A stretch of 64,000 bases of DNA from Cyanobacterium sp. HL-69 (GTDB taxonomy: Bacteria; Cyanobacteriota; Cyanobacteriia; Cyanobacteriales; Cyanobacteriaceae): contig CP024912.1 in NCBI GenBank assembly GCA_002813895.1, positions 2,945,836 to 3,009,835 of the forward strand. The letters run 5' to 3'. The position numbers and the translations under genes are program-made. Below, piece after piece: positions 17,482 to 25,672 of the stretch. The notes under the pieces are model-generated. The model saw only the letters and a program-made list of their open reading frames with translations. It was not told the DNA's origin and did no database searches. Every line of letters starts with the position of its first letter. Position 1 is the stretch's first letter.

Positions 17482-18186
17482 TTAATCGCTTTTTGTAGGA
17501 CGGAAAGGATTAAGAAAATTCATTAGAGGATAAAGACAACGGGACTGAATCCACAATTTACCATTGCCACTAAAACGACATACCAACCCTTCTCCCCCTA
17601 ATATACCCGTGCGTAAATTACGAAAAGATAAACCCCCCATCACCTCCACATTATAGTTAAGGGTATCTTCAAAAGCCACAATGTAACCTGTATCTACCAC
17701 GTAACTACCTTTTACATCCACCTCCAAAATAGCACCATAGGAACTAAACCACACATCACCCTGCCCTGTGGCCCTTAGCAAAAACAAAGACTCCCCACTA
17801 AAAAAACCCTTAAAACCTTGAAACTGGGAATCAATTTCCACCGTAGAAGCACAGGCCACAAAATCCGATGATTGTATCACTAAGCTATTATTTCCTGTTA
17901 ATAAATAATGACCAATATCCCCTGGCACCCCAGGAGATAAATACAATTCTCCTGATTGATTTTGAGCAGTAAATTCACTTAAAAATAAAGATTCTCCCCC
18001 CAACATACGACTAAAACTTTTACCGAGTCCACCTTTCATTTTTGACTTCATTTTAATGGAAGAATCCATGGCTGCCATAGCCCCTGCCTCTACCATTACC
18101 ATCTGATTTGCCTGTAATGTGAGGATTAAAAAAGCGTACGCTGGATTATGCTCAATACGATAATTTATTGCTGATTTATTTAACAT
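17482..18186 (-). CDS. AIM24 / TIGR00266 family protein (paralogue 3 of 3)
   Basis: A 234-residue beta-rich protein. It has the family motifs MVMVEAGAMAAMDSSIKMKS, LFLSEFTAQNQSGELYLSPG, GGEGLVCRFSGNGKLWIQSR and a Gly-rich GGLGKSFSRMLGGESLF. The family forms a double-psi/jelly-roll-like beta fold; its mitochondrial member Aim24 acts at membranes, but the bacterial role is not established. It is the third of three tandem paralogues here and directly precedes an M48 protease gene. It has no signal peptide. Confidence 0.88.
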   Translation of the reverse strand: MLNKSAINYRIEHNPAYAFLILTLQANQMVMVEAGAMAAMDSSIKMKSKMKGGLGKSFSRMLGGESLFLSEFTAQNQSGELYLSPGVPGDIGHYLLTGNNSLVIQSSDFVACASTVEIDSQFQGFKGFFSGESLFLLRATGQGDVWFSSYGAILEVDVKGSYVVDTGYIVAFEDTLNYNVEVMGGLSFRNLRTGILGGEGLVCRFSGNGKLWIQSRCLYPLMNFLNPFRPTKSD

Positions 18187-18241
18187 CGTTTTATTCTATT
18201 TTTTGAGTTTTTTGTTTATCTATTTATTCTTAAGGAATAAC

Positions 18242-18262
18242 AAGGGGCGCGAGGCCCCTTGC
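18242..18262. repeat. Intergenic GC-rich hairpin
   Basis: AAGGGGC-GCGAG-GCCCCTT, a perfect 7-bp stem, lies in the 188-bp gap between AIM24 paralogues 2 and 3. There is no T-run, so it may be a repeat or a processing/attenuating hairpin rather than a terminator. Confidence 0.5.
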
Positions 18263-18374
18263 CTCTCTTCGCCCTTGTCTCCCATTGCCTTCCTTCTGGT
18301 TCAAAAGAAGACTCTTAGTACAATAAAACCATCATGAATTTTGCTAACCTATCTATTAGTCATTACTTCGTTGT

Positions 18375-19052
18375 TTATCGTGGTGGTAATTGAGTGCCAA
18401 TAGTTTTCCCTAAAGTAAGGGGGCTATGGGTTTGACAGTACAATTTACCTTTGCCATAGAAACGACAAACTAACCCTTCTCCTCCTAAAAATGATCCTAG
18501 TAAACTGGAACTAGCCTTAGTAATTTTGAAATCCAAACTTTTCTCAAAGGCGACGATATGCCCCGTATCTACGACATATTCACCATCCACATCTATTTCG
18601 TACACTCCGCCAAAGGAGGTAAGAATAACGGGCCCATATCCGCTAATTCTAAGCCAAAAAAGGGCTTCCCCTGAAAAAAATGACTTTAGCCCCTGAAAAC
18701 CCAAATCAATGTCAACCCCTGAGCCACAGGCTAAATATGAGCCAGACTGCACCACTAACTCATTACCTGTCATTTCATAAACGACTATGTCACCCATGAG
18801 ATGGGGTGCAAGATAAAGTTCTCCGTTGGGTTGGTAGCAACGAAAGACGCTCAGAAATAGGGATTCCCCTGCCATCATTCTCTTTAAACCCCCCAAAATA
18901 CCTCCCCCTTTACCCTGTCGGAGGGTGGTGCTGACGTTGATAAAATCACTCATGGCAATCATGCTTCCTGCTTCGGCGAGTAATTCTTCTTGGGCATCTA
19001 GGGTTATCTTGGCGATCGCACTGTCGGGCTGTTGTAATACTTCAATATTCAT
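18375..19052 (-). CDS. AIM24 / TIGR00266 family protein (paralogue 2 of 3)
   Basis: A 225-residue protein starting MNIEVLQQPDSAIAKI at 19052. A longer reading frame upstream would add a hydrophobic leader, but that DNA overlaps the 3' end of paralogue 1, so I reject it. Motifs: LLAEAGSMIAMSDFINVSTT, AGESLFLSVFRCYQPNGELY, GDIVVYEMTGNELVVQSGSY and GGEGLVCRFYGKGKLYCQTH. The 25-bp gap from paralogue 1 indicates co-transcription. Function unknown; see the other two paralogues. Confidence 0.88.
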   Translation of the reverse strand: MNIEVLQQPDSAIAKITLDAQEELLAEAGSMIAMSDFINVSTTLRQGKGGGILGGLKRMMAGESLFLSVFRCYQPNGELYLAPHLMGDIVVYEMTGNELVVQSGSYLACGSGVDIDLGFQGLKSFFSGEALFWLRISGYGPVILTSFGGVYEIDVDGEYVVDTGHIVAFEKSLDFKITKASSSLLGSFLGGEGLVCRFYGKGKLYCQTHSPLTLGKTIGTQLPPR

Positions 19053-19077
19053 AAAAAAATGGATTATCAGAAAAAAA

Positions 19078-19740
19078 TTAACGAACTTTAGGACGTAAAA
19101 AGCCCACAAAACCAGAAATACTACGAGACTGAAGATAAATTGTCCCCCTACCCGTAATTTTATTAACAAAACCCTCCCCAGAAGTCATAGAAGAAATTAA
19201 ATTACCAGATAAAGCAATATTCATTTTTACATCCCCCTCATAGGCAACCAGATGACTGTTATCTACTACAAAATCACCGTTCACCTCCCTTTGAGTCAAA
19301 CCGCCATAACAACCAAATAAAACCTGCCCCTTGCCAGTAAACTGCAACTTGAATAAACCTTCCCCCGCAAACCAACTGGAAAAACCAGCCCAGCGCACCC
19401 CCATTTTTGCCCCTGGAGTATGGGCAATGTAAGCACCTGGTTGTAAACAAAAAGGTTTTGAGCTTAATTTTTTATGTTCAATATCCCCAATCATCGACTG
19501 GGAAAGAATTACCGTTTGAGGCATACTGGTGTTATTCTGAAAAACATTGACAAATAAAGACTCTCCCCCAAAAAACTTACGCATCAACGCAGGAAAAAAT
19601 CCCCCTGAAAATTCAGTTTTCATAGTTATTCCTGCATCCATACTAATCATTGCCCCCGCTTCGGCGGTAATTTTTTCCCTCGGTTGCAACGTCACAAAAA
19701 TAGTTGCAAAGGCAGGACGATAACGAATACTACACTCCAC
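19078..19740 (-). CDS. AIM24 / TIGR00266 family protein (paralogue 1 of 3)
   Basis: A 220-residue protein with ITAEAGAMISMDAGITMKTE, GGESLFVNVFQNNTSMPQTV, GEGLFKLQFTGKGQVLFGCY and SGEGFVNKITGRGTIYLQSR. It is the first gene of the cluster and the most diverged of the three in its middle part (IEHKKLSSKPFCLQPGAYIA). Three side-by-side copies that keep the core glycines but vary in surface loops suggest a hetero-oligomer; that is inference. Confidence 0.88.
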   Translation of the reverse strand: MECSIRYRPAFATIFVTLQPREKITAEAGAMISMDAGITMKTEFSGGFFPALMRKFFGGESLFVNVFQNNTSMPQTVILSQSMIGDIEHKKLSSKPFCLQPGAYIAHTPGAKMGVRWAGFSSWFAGEGLFKLQFTGKGQVLFGCYGGLTQREVNGDFVVDNSHLVAYEGDVKMNIALSGNLISSMTSGEGFVNKITGRGTIYLQSRSISGFVGFLRPKVR

Positions 19741-19840
19741 AAAATTATCTCTCTTTTCTAACTTTAGTAATAAAGCTAATTTATTTTTGAAAAGGAAAAC
19801 ATACTACATTACAAAACTTTTTATAATACAAAAGAATATG

Positions 19841-21061
19841 TTAAATTTGAGGAATAGTAAAACTAAATTGTGAGCCTTGATTTAGCTCAGAGGTGACTTT
19901 CAAAGAGCCACCATTTCGATGGACAAACTCTTTACACAATAATAATCCTAATCCTGTTCCCCTCTCCCCATCGGTGCCTAATTTACTAGCACTATATTCC
20001 ATGTCGAATAAGCGGTTGATTTGCTCTTGAGTCATGCCAACCCCTGTGTCCGTTACTGTAACGCGCACTAGGTGATTGTCTTCTTGAGTACAGGAAATAG
20101 TAATTTTATCTCCCGTATGACTAAATTTGATGGCGTTATTAACAATATTTTGAAGTACCGACTCCAACATTATTAAATCACCATAAACATTCATCTCTGA
20201 GTTGATGTCATTGACTAAGGTAATTTTTTTGAGAGAAGCTGGCCCATATAGTAAATTTAAGACATCTTCTACCACCCCGTAAAGATATAGCTTTTTTGGG
20301 CGCCAAGATAGATTTCCTGTTTCTAACATGGACCATTGTAAGAGATTGTCTAATAATTTCAGGGTGGCTTTTCCTGTATTGTAAATATCAGAACTAATTT
20401 CTTTGATTTGCTCTGGAGGTAAATCATGTACATCATTAGTTAAAATATCAGCAAATCCCAACATGGCATTAAAAGGGGATTTTAAGTCATGGGCGATAAT
20501 GGAAAAGAAGCGATCTTTTCCTGCATTAATTTTTCTTAATTCTGTGGCGTAATTTTGTAGTTTTTTGAAGGATAATCGAAGTTCTAATTGGCTAATGACT
20601 TGTTTTGCCAAAATTTGCAATGCTTTTTCCTGTGTGGGGGTTAAGGTTTTGGGTTTGGTATCAATGGCGCATAAGGTACCCAAAGCAAACCCATTGGGGG
20701 TAATAAGGGGCGCTCCTGCATAGAAGCGAATGGAGGGGTCTTTTAATACTAAAGGATTATCCGCAAACCTTTCATCTTTGGTGGCATCCTCCACCACTAA
20801 AACATCGTCTTTTTGTAAAATGGCATGACTGCAAAAGGCGATGTCTCGATTGGTTTCTCTTGCATCTAATCCAACTCTTGATTTAAACCATTGTCTTTTT
20901 TCGTCGATAAGACTGATGAGGGCGATGGGAGTTTCGCAGATAGAGGATGCTAATTGGGTTAGTTCATCATAGACTGTTTCAAATTCTGTATCCAAGATGT
21001 CGTAAGCGAGGAGGGCATTGAGGCGCTCTTTTTCGTTGTCGGGCTTGGGGGGGATTTTCAT
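19841..21061 (-). CDS. GAF-domain sensor histidine kinase
   Basis: A 406-residue cytosolic kinase without membrane segments. The N-terminal GAF domain (about 25-165) has ALISLIDEKRQWFKSRVGLD and FYAGAPLITPNGFALGTLCA. A HisKA helix carries the phospho-His (RFFSIIAHDLKSPFNAMLGF). The HATPase domain has the N box NIVNNAIKFSHTGD and G boxes DTGVGM and GERGTGLGLLLCKEF. The GAF lacks an obvious bilin Cys, so it is probably not a phytochrome. No response regulator gene is adjacent. Confidence 0.93.
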   Translation of the reverse strand: MKIPPKPDNEKERLNALLAYDILDTEFETVYDELTQLASSICETPIALISLIDEKRQWFKSRVGLDARETNRDIAFCSHAILQKDDVLVVEDATKDERFADNPLVLKDPSIRFYAGAPLITPNGFALGTLCAIDTKPKTLTPTQEKALQILAKQVISQLELRLSFKKLQNYATELRKINAGKDRFFSIIAHDLKSPFNAMLGFADILTNDVHDLPPEQIKEISSDIYNTGKATLKLLDNLLQWSMLETGNLSWRPKKLYLYGVVEDVLNLLYGPASLKKITLVNDINSEMNVYGDLIMLESVLQNIVNNAIKFSHTGDKITISCTQEDNHLVRVTVTDTGVGMTQEQINRLFDMEYSASKLGTDGERGTGLGLLLCKEFVHRNGGSLKVTSELNQGSQFSFTIPQI

Positions 21062-21237
21062 GATGTCACCATATTTCCATGACTGTCTTCTGTTAATCTT
21101 AATTTTATTTTTCCCAGATTCCCATTAATTTTGCATAACGCAACAATCTTTAATTTGATTATGATGGTTAATGAGGCAACTTGTAGTTTGTAGTTGTAGC
21201 AGAGTTTCTGAGAATTTTTTGAATATAGCGAGGATAG

Positions 21238-21447
21238 ATGTCTATGGCCATGGAAACTTTAGAATTTATTATTTATCCTGATGGTAGGGTAAAGGAGAAG
21301 GTTACTGGAATCGTCGGAAAGTCTTGTGAGGAGGTTACTAGGGCGATTGAGGAACAGTTGGGAGTGGTGGTTTCTAATCAAAAAACATCGGACTATTACA
21401 ATCAAAACTTAGAGACTGAGAATCAAATTCAGAATCAAAATTGGTAA
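21238..21447 (+). CDS. DUF2997 family protein
   Basis: A 69-residue protein: METLEFIIYPDGRVKEKVTG is followed by GIVGKSCEEVTRAIEEQLG. The core matches the small DUF2997 fold (a beta hairpin then a helix). Internal Met codons at the third and fifth positions could also be the start. It is first in a three-gene plus-strand cluster with ycf35 (59 bp on) and a ferredoxin gene. The function is unknown; constant co-occurrence with Ycf35 implies a shared task. Confidence 0.85.
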   Translation: MSMAMETLEFIIYPDGRVKEKVTGIVGKSCEEVTRAIEEQLGVVVSNQKTSDYYNQNLETENQIQNQNW

Positions 21448-21506
21448 ACTTTTATATATAAATCTCATTTTTCCAAATCTTTAATTTACTGTATCAGGAT
21501 AAATTT

Positions 21507-21890
21507 ATGTCACACTTTAGTAGTATCAAAACGCAAATCCGCAATCTAACTTCCCTTAAATATGCTCTCAAAGATCTCAACATTGACTGGAAAGAAGGCC
21601 CTTCACCCGTTCGTGGTTATCAGGGGCAAACTAGCCAAGCTGATCTCGTCATTGAACAGGAAAACAATTATGATATTGGTTTTAGCTGGAATGGTCAACA
21701 TTATGAGTTGGTAGCTGATTTACAATACTGGCAACAGCCTTGGACTGTTGATGGTTTTTTACAGCGTGTGACTCAAAATTATGCTTTACAGACTGTATTG
21801 AATGAGTCTGCGCAACAGGGTTTTGCGGTGACTGAGCAACAAAAAAATGAAGATGGCTCTATTCGTCTGGTGGTACAACGTTGGAGTTAA
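21507..21890 (+). CDS. ycf35: Ycf35 / DUF1257 family protein
   Basis: A 127-residue protein with the signature MSHFSSIKTQIRNLTSLKYA, then KEGPSPVRGYQGQTSQADLV and YDIGFSWNGQHYELVADLQY. The gene is kept in cyanobacteria and in the plastids of red and some other algae (ycf35), where its role is unknown. No cofactor motif is visible. Its neighbours, a DUF2997 protein and a 4Fe-4S ferredoxin, suggest a redox-linked assembly or regulatory job; that is inference. Confidence 0.92.
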   Translation: MSHFSSIKTQIRNLTSLKYALKDLNIDWKEGPSPVRGYQGQTSQADLVIEQENNYDIGFSWNGQHYELVADLQYWQQPWTVDGFLQRVTQNYALQTVLNESAQQGFAVTEQQKNEDGSIRLVVQRWS

Positions 21891-22003
21891 TTTTTAATTG
21901 ATGATGGTGGGTGATAATATGTTACCCACTTTCTTTGTTCAGTGTGATCAGCCATAGGCTGGCGCTGTGCGATCGCACATTATATTCTTTGTAGAGGTTT
22001 TTT

Positions 22004-22438
22004 ATGTTTGATGAACAAAATATTTCAGAAAACAATGGTTTGGAGCCTGAATTAGGGGGCATTTGGCGTGATAACCCTGAAAGGAGTGGTTTTGAGCCGG
22101 AGTTGGGGGGCAGTGTTCGTCAAAAGGGTGTTTATGTGGATGAGGTGACTTGTATCGGTTGTAAAAATTGTGTTCATGTAGCCCCTAATACTTTTTATAT
22201 TGAGGACAATTTTGGACGCTCTCGGGTTTATAACCAAAATGGTGATGAGGAAGACATCGTGCAAGAAGCTATGGATACTTGCCCCGTAGATTGCATTCAT
22301 TGGTTAGATTATACAGAAGTGAGGGAAAAGGAGGCGGAAAGAAAAAATCAAGAAGTACGGCCTCTGGGTTATCCTCAAGTTTTTTATCCTAAAAAGAATA
22401 GGAAAAAGATGAGGAAGTCGTTAAGATTTGATAAATAA
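22004..22438 (+). CDS. Ferredoxin with a single [4Fe-4S] site and Gly/Glu-rich N-terminus
   Basis: A 144-residue protein. The N-terminus has a short duplicated acidic motif (LEPELGGIW, FEPELGGSV). The ferredoxin domain follows: VDEVTCIGCKNCVHVAPNTF with CxxCxxC, and a distant fourth ligand in AMDTCPVDCIHWL. The tail is basic (KKNRKKMRKSLRFDK). The CxxCxxCx(n)C(P) arrangement fits one cluster, as in Fer4_15-type ferredoxins. It is the third gene of the DUF2997-ycf35 cluster, 113 bp after ycf35, with a HIP1 site in the gap. Confidence 0.9.
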   Translation: MFDEQNISENNGLEPELGGIWRDNPERSGFEPELGGSVRQKGVYVDEVTCIGCKNCVHVAPNTFYIEDNFGRSRVYNQNGDEEDIVQEAMDTCPVDCIHWLDYTEVREKEAERKNQEVRPLGYPQVFYPKKNRKKMRKSLRFDK

Positions 22439-22575
22439 GGCTCAATTCTCTCTAAATAATTTGATGCAGAGCAAAATAGATTTGGTCATGATTTGAGGAA
22501 AATTCCCGTTCAAAAGTGCTGTTTTCGTACTAAAATTCTGCAAAAGTGGGAATTATATATTAAATCATTAAGATT

Positions 22576-23634
22576 ATGACTGAGTCGCAAAAAGTTGCTG
22601 TGGGAATTGTGGGTGCTTCTGGTTATGGTGGAGTGCAGTTGGTTAAGCTACTATCCGAACATCCTGAGATAGACATTGTTTATTTGGGGGGAGATAGTAG
22701 TGCAGGAAAAGATTATGCTGATTTGTACCCCCACTTAGGTCATCTGATTAAAAATAAGGTTGAGGCTATTGATTTGGATGAGATAGCTTCCCGTTGTGAG
22801 GTGGTGTTTCTCGGTTTACCCAATGGCTTGGCTTGTAAGTTTGCCCCTAAGTTGGTGGAGAAGGGTTGTAAGGTTTTAGATTTATCCGCCGATTATCGTT
22901 TTACCGATCTCGATACCTATACCGCATGGTATAAAACAGAAAGGGATGACAGTGCGATCGCATCTACTGCCGCTTATGGCTTACCAGAATTATACCGTGA
23001 CCAAATCAAAAATAGTTCCCTCATCGGTTGCCCCGGATGTTACCCCACCGCCAGTTTACTTGCCCTCTCTCCCCTTATTAAGCAAGGATTAATACTTCCC
23101 GAAACCATCATCATTGATGCCAAATCAGGCACGTCAGGGGGCGGCAGACAAGGCAAAATTGGTCTTCTCTTAGCCGAGGTCGATAACTCCCTAGGGGCTT
23201 ATGGAGTCGCCAAACATAGGCACACCCCCGAAATAGAACAAATCTGCTCAGATTTAGCCCGTAGCGATGTCAAAGTCCAATTTACTCCCCATCTAATTCC
23301 CATGGTTAGGGGTATTCTTTCCACAGTTTATGCCACTTTACGAGATCCAGGATTAGTTACAGAAGACTTAATCACCATTTATAACGCCTTTTATCGTTCA
23401 TCTCCCTTCGTCAAAATTTTACCTAATGGCACTTATCCCCAAACCAAATGGGCTTGCGGTACCAACTTAGGCTACATTGGTATAGAAGTTGACCCTCGTA
23501 CGGGTAGAGTTATCGTTATGTCTGCCATCGATAATCTTATCAAAGGACAAGCAGGACAAGCTGTACAATGTCTAAATCTCATGATGGGATGGGCAGAAGA
23601 TTTGGGTTTACCTAAACTCGGATTTTATCCTTAA
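22576..23634 (+). CDS. argC: N-acetyl-gamma-glutamyl-phosphate reductase
   Basis: A 352-residue enzyme of arginine synthesis. It reduces N-acetylglutamyl phosphate to the semialdehyde with NADPH. The Rossmann nucleotide motif is [20 protein letters not shown], the catalytic Cys lies in [13 protein letters not shown], and the catalytic His region is [10 protein letters not shown]. The length is normal. It stands alone, as usual for argC in cyanobacteria, and is followed by a dispersed hairpin repeat. Confidence 0.97.
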   Translation: MTESQKVAVGIVGASGYGGVQLVKLLSEHPEIDIVYLGGDSSAGKDYADLYPHLGHLIKNKVEAIDLDEIASRCEVVFLGLPNGLACKFAPKLVEKGCKVLDLSADYRFTDLDTYTAWYKTERDDSAIASTAAYGLPELYRDQIKNSSLIGCPGCYPTASLLALSPLIKQGLILPETIIIDAKSGTSGGGRQGKIGLLLAEVDNSLGAYGVAKHRHTPEIEQICSDLARSDVKVQFTPHLIPMVRGILSTVYATLRDPGLVTEDLITIYNAFYRSSPFVKILPNGTYPQTKWACGTNLGYIGIEVDPRTGRVIVMSAIDNLIKGQAGQAVQCLNLMMGWAEDLGLPKLGFYP

Positions 23635-23681
23635 CACAAGCTGTAAAACAATCCTATCGTTAGGCGCTAATGGGGACAGAT

Positions 23682-23727
23682 GTTAGGTAGAGGACGTAGC
23701 GTGCTACGTCCGTAAAGGTTTTAGTTT
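23682..23727. repeat. Dispersed hairpin repeat, copy B
   Basis: GGACGTAGC-GT-GCTACGTCC, a perfect 9-bp stem, followed by the tail GTAAAGGTTTTAG shared with the copies at 5061 and 51411. It lies between the 3' ends of argC and the methyltransferase gene and could serve as a two-way transcript end. Confidence 0.7.
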
Positions 23728-23736
23728 ATTAACTTG

Positions 23737-24777
23737 TTAAAGAATGGATGCGAAATCTTTATTGTTTGTTATTTTTTCTGGATAAACAGACTCAACAAAA
23801 GAAGCATTATAAACCCTAAAAATCTCCTCAACAATTGCCTTAATTACATTCACCACTACACTATTTCCAAACTGTTTATAAGCAATATTTTTCCTTTTAT
23901 GGACAATAAAACTATCAGGAAAACCCATGATTCTGGCACACTCTCTCGGTGCTAATTTCCTCACTTTATTGTTAATTAAATATAAACCTGTTTTTGCTCC
24001 TACTCCTCCCCCATAAGCAGATAAGGTAATAGCATGACCATTTTGGTGATAAATTCTTTCTCCTTGTCCTCCTTTATTTACCGTACCTATTCTGATCGGT
24101 TTTTGAGGATAATTACCCATAATATCTGGAAGTATATCAATATTTTCTTTAAATGTTATATCTTTTCTATTAATTACAAATTCTTTTATTTCACTGTCAT
24201 CTAAACAATAATCAATCAATTTAACTGGTGTATTAAGACCATTTGGAAAGTAAAAATTATTGATTTGTAAATCTTTTCTAAAAGCAACGATATAAATTCT
24301 TTCTCTTTTTTGAGGTACTCCAAAATAAGAAGAGTTTAACACTTGAGAGTAAACTTTATAACCTATTTCATCTAAAGTATTAACTACTATTTGTAAAGTA
24401 TTACCATCATCATGTCGGGCAAAATTTTTAACATTTTCCAAGATGATAAATTTCGGTTGATGAAATTTTATTATTCTAGCCACATCAAAAAATAAAGTTC
24501 CCCTCGTATCATTAAAACCTAACTGCTTCCCAGAAATACTGAAAGCCTGACAAGGAAAACCTGCACACAACAAATCATGGCTAGGTATGGCAGATTCAGG
24601 TATTTTAGTAATATCTCCTTGGGGTAAAATACCATAATTCTTTAAATATATTTCCTGAGAATATTTATCCCATTCTGAAGCAAAAACACAATGGGTTTGA
24701 TAATTTTTTAGGGCTTGATGAAAACCACCGATTCCTGCAAATAAATCGATAAATCTTAATTCTTTAATGGAAATCAT
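23737..24777 (-). CDS. DNA (cytosine-5) methyltransferase of restriction-modification system 1
   Basis: A 346-residue C5 methyltransferase. It has motif I FIDLFAGIGGFHQAL, motif IV CAGFPCQAFSISG with the catalytic Cys, motif VI FIILENVKNF, motif VIII QKRERIYIVAF, a short target-recognition domain, motif IX RKLAPRECARIMGFP and motif X YKQFGNSVVVNVI. The start at 24777 is fixed by an ATGA overlap with the stop of the upstream endonuclease frame (translational coupling). It appears intact and should protect host DNA. The target sequence cannot be read from the protein alone. The endonuclease partner is frameshifted. Confidence 0.93.
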   Translation of the reverse strand: MISIKELRFIDLFAGIGGFHQALKNYQTHCVFASEWDKYSQEIYLKNYGILPQGDITKIPESAIPSHDLLCAGFPCQAFSISGKQLGFNDTRGTLFFDVARIIKFHQPKFIILENVKNFARHDDGNTLQIVVNTLDEIGYKVYSQVLNSSYFGVPQKRERIYIVAFRKDLQINNFYFPNGLNTPVKLIDYCLDDSEIKEFVINRKDITFKENIDILPDIMGNYPQKPIRIGTVNKGGQGERIYHQNGHAITLSAYGGGVGAKTGLYLINNKVRKLAPRECARIMGFPDSFIVHKRKNIAYKQFGNSVVVNVIKAIVEEIFRVYNASFVESVYPEKITNNKDFASIL

Positions 24778-25611
24778 TGAATAATTGTAAAGGATTAATT
24801 TTGAATTGTAAGCTAGTGGGGTCAGGTGTTCCACCTTTTCTTTGCATGGTTATTTGTCCTATATATAAACTACCTTTTGGAGATATTTTTACTTCTCCTT
24901 GAGCAAAAAAAATACAAGCCTTATTAATGTCTTGTAAAAGCCAATCAAGTTGATTCTGATTTTCCGTGTCTTTTCTCGTTACAAGTAACCATTTAGCACT
25001 AAATCCGCCTCTACCTTTTATTATGTCACTGATTACTACAAACTTATGTTGCTCAAAAAATTAACAATTTTGTTCACTATACTATCTGGCATTTCTGTAA
25101 AAAATAATCTTCGTTGATCTTTTATAGATGTCAATTGATTAGAGTTAACAAAGTTTTTTGGCAAATTTTCTCCCGTAAACAATTTTAGCCACATTTCTAT
25201 TTCATTATCAAAGTTCCACATTCTTTTATAAGTAGAAACTGGACGTTTATCAATTTGATTAAACCCCGCTGATTTATTAGATTTTTTAAGGGAAATATTT
25301 TCTATATACAAACTGTCATCTATTTGTCTTTTTAACTGAACCTGTATATCAGCTTTTTTGTGTTTAGTACTATCCTCATATTTTTCACATAATAACCCTA
25401 GCTCTTTTATTTTTTGCTGGGAAACTTGAACGGGAATTCTTACAGCATTTATGTGGCTTATTTCATGTGGATTATAGCCCATTATAGATAGCCACTGTTT
25501 GGCATCTTCGTCGGTAGACCATGAATTAAATTTATCACAAATATTTTCTTCATTTAGAAAACCGTCTTTCGCTGTTAATGAACCTAATTGAGCTTTATCC
25601 ATCAAAATCAA
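24774..25611 (-). pseudogene. Type II restriction endonuclease, frameshifted at a T6 run
   Basis: Two frames together make one endonuclease of about 278 residues. The first (25611 to 25036) has an N-terminal domain and a PD-(D/E)xK-like core: ADIQVQLKRQIDDSLYIENI followed by SLKKSN. It ends IVNFLSNISL and a stop. In the next frame, from a run of six T (plus-strand A6 at 25055-25060), the sequence continues FFEQHKFVVISDIIKGRGGF, has YIGQITMQRKGGTPDPTSLQ and ends with TGA inside the methyltransferase start (ATGA). One added or lost T would join them. It may be a true lesion, phase variation or a sequencing error. Confidence 0.85.
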
Positions 25612-25672
25612 TATTTTTTATACTTATGAAAATCAACAGAAAGGACGTTTTGTTAAACGTCCCGACTTAATC

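Noticed and set aside
19053-19169. Hydrophobic leader on AIM24 paralogue 2
   Set aside because: It overlaps the coding end of paralogue 1 and is not found in the other paralogues; the ATG at 19052 fits the family start.
24778-24834. Extended start for methyltransferase 1
   Set aside because: These bases code for the end of the endonuclease in another frame, and the ATGA overlap fixes the start at 24777.
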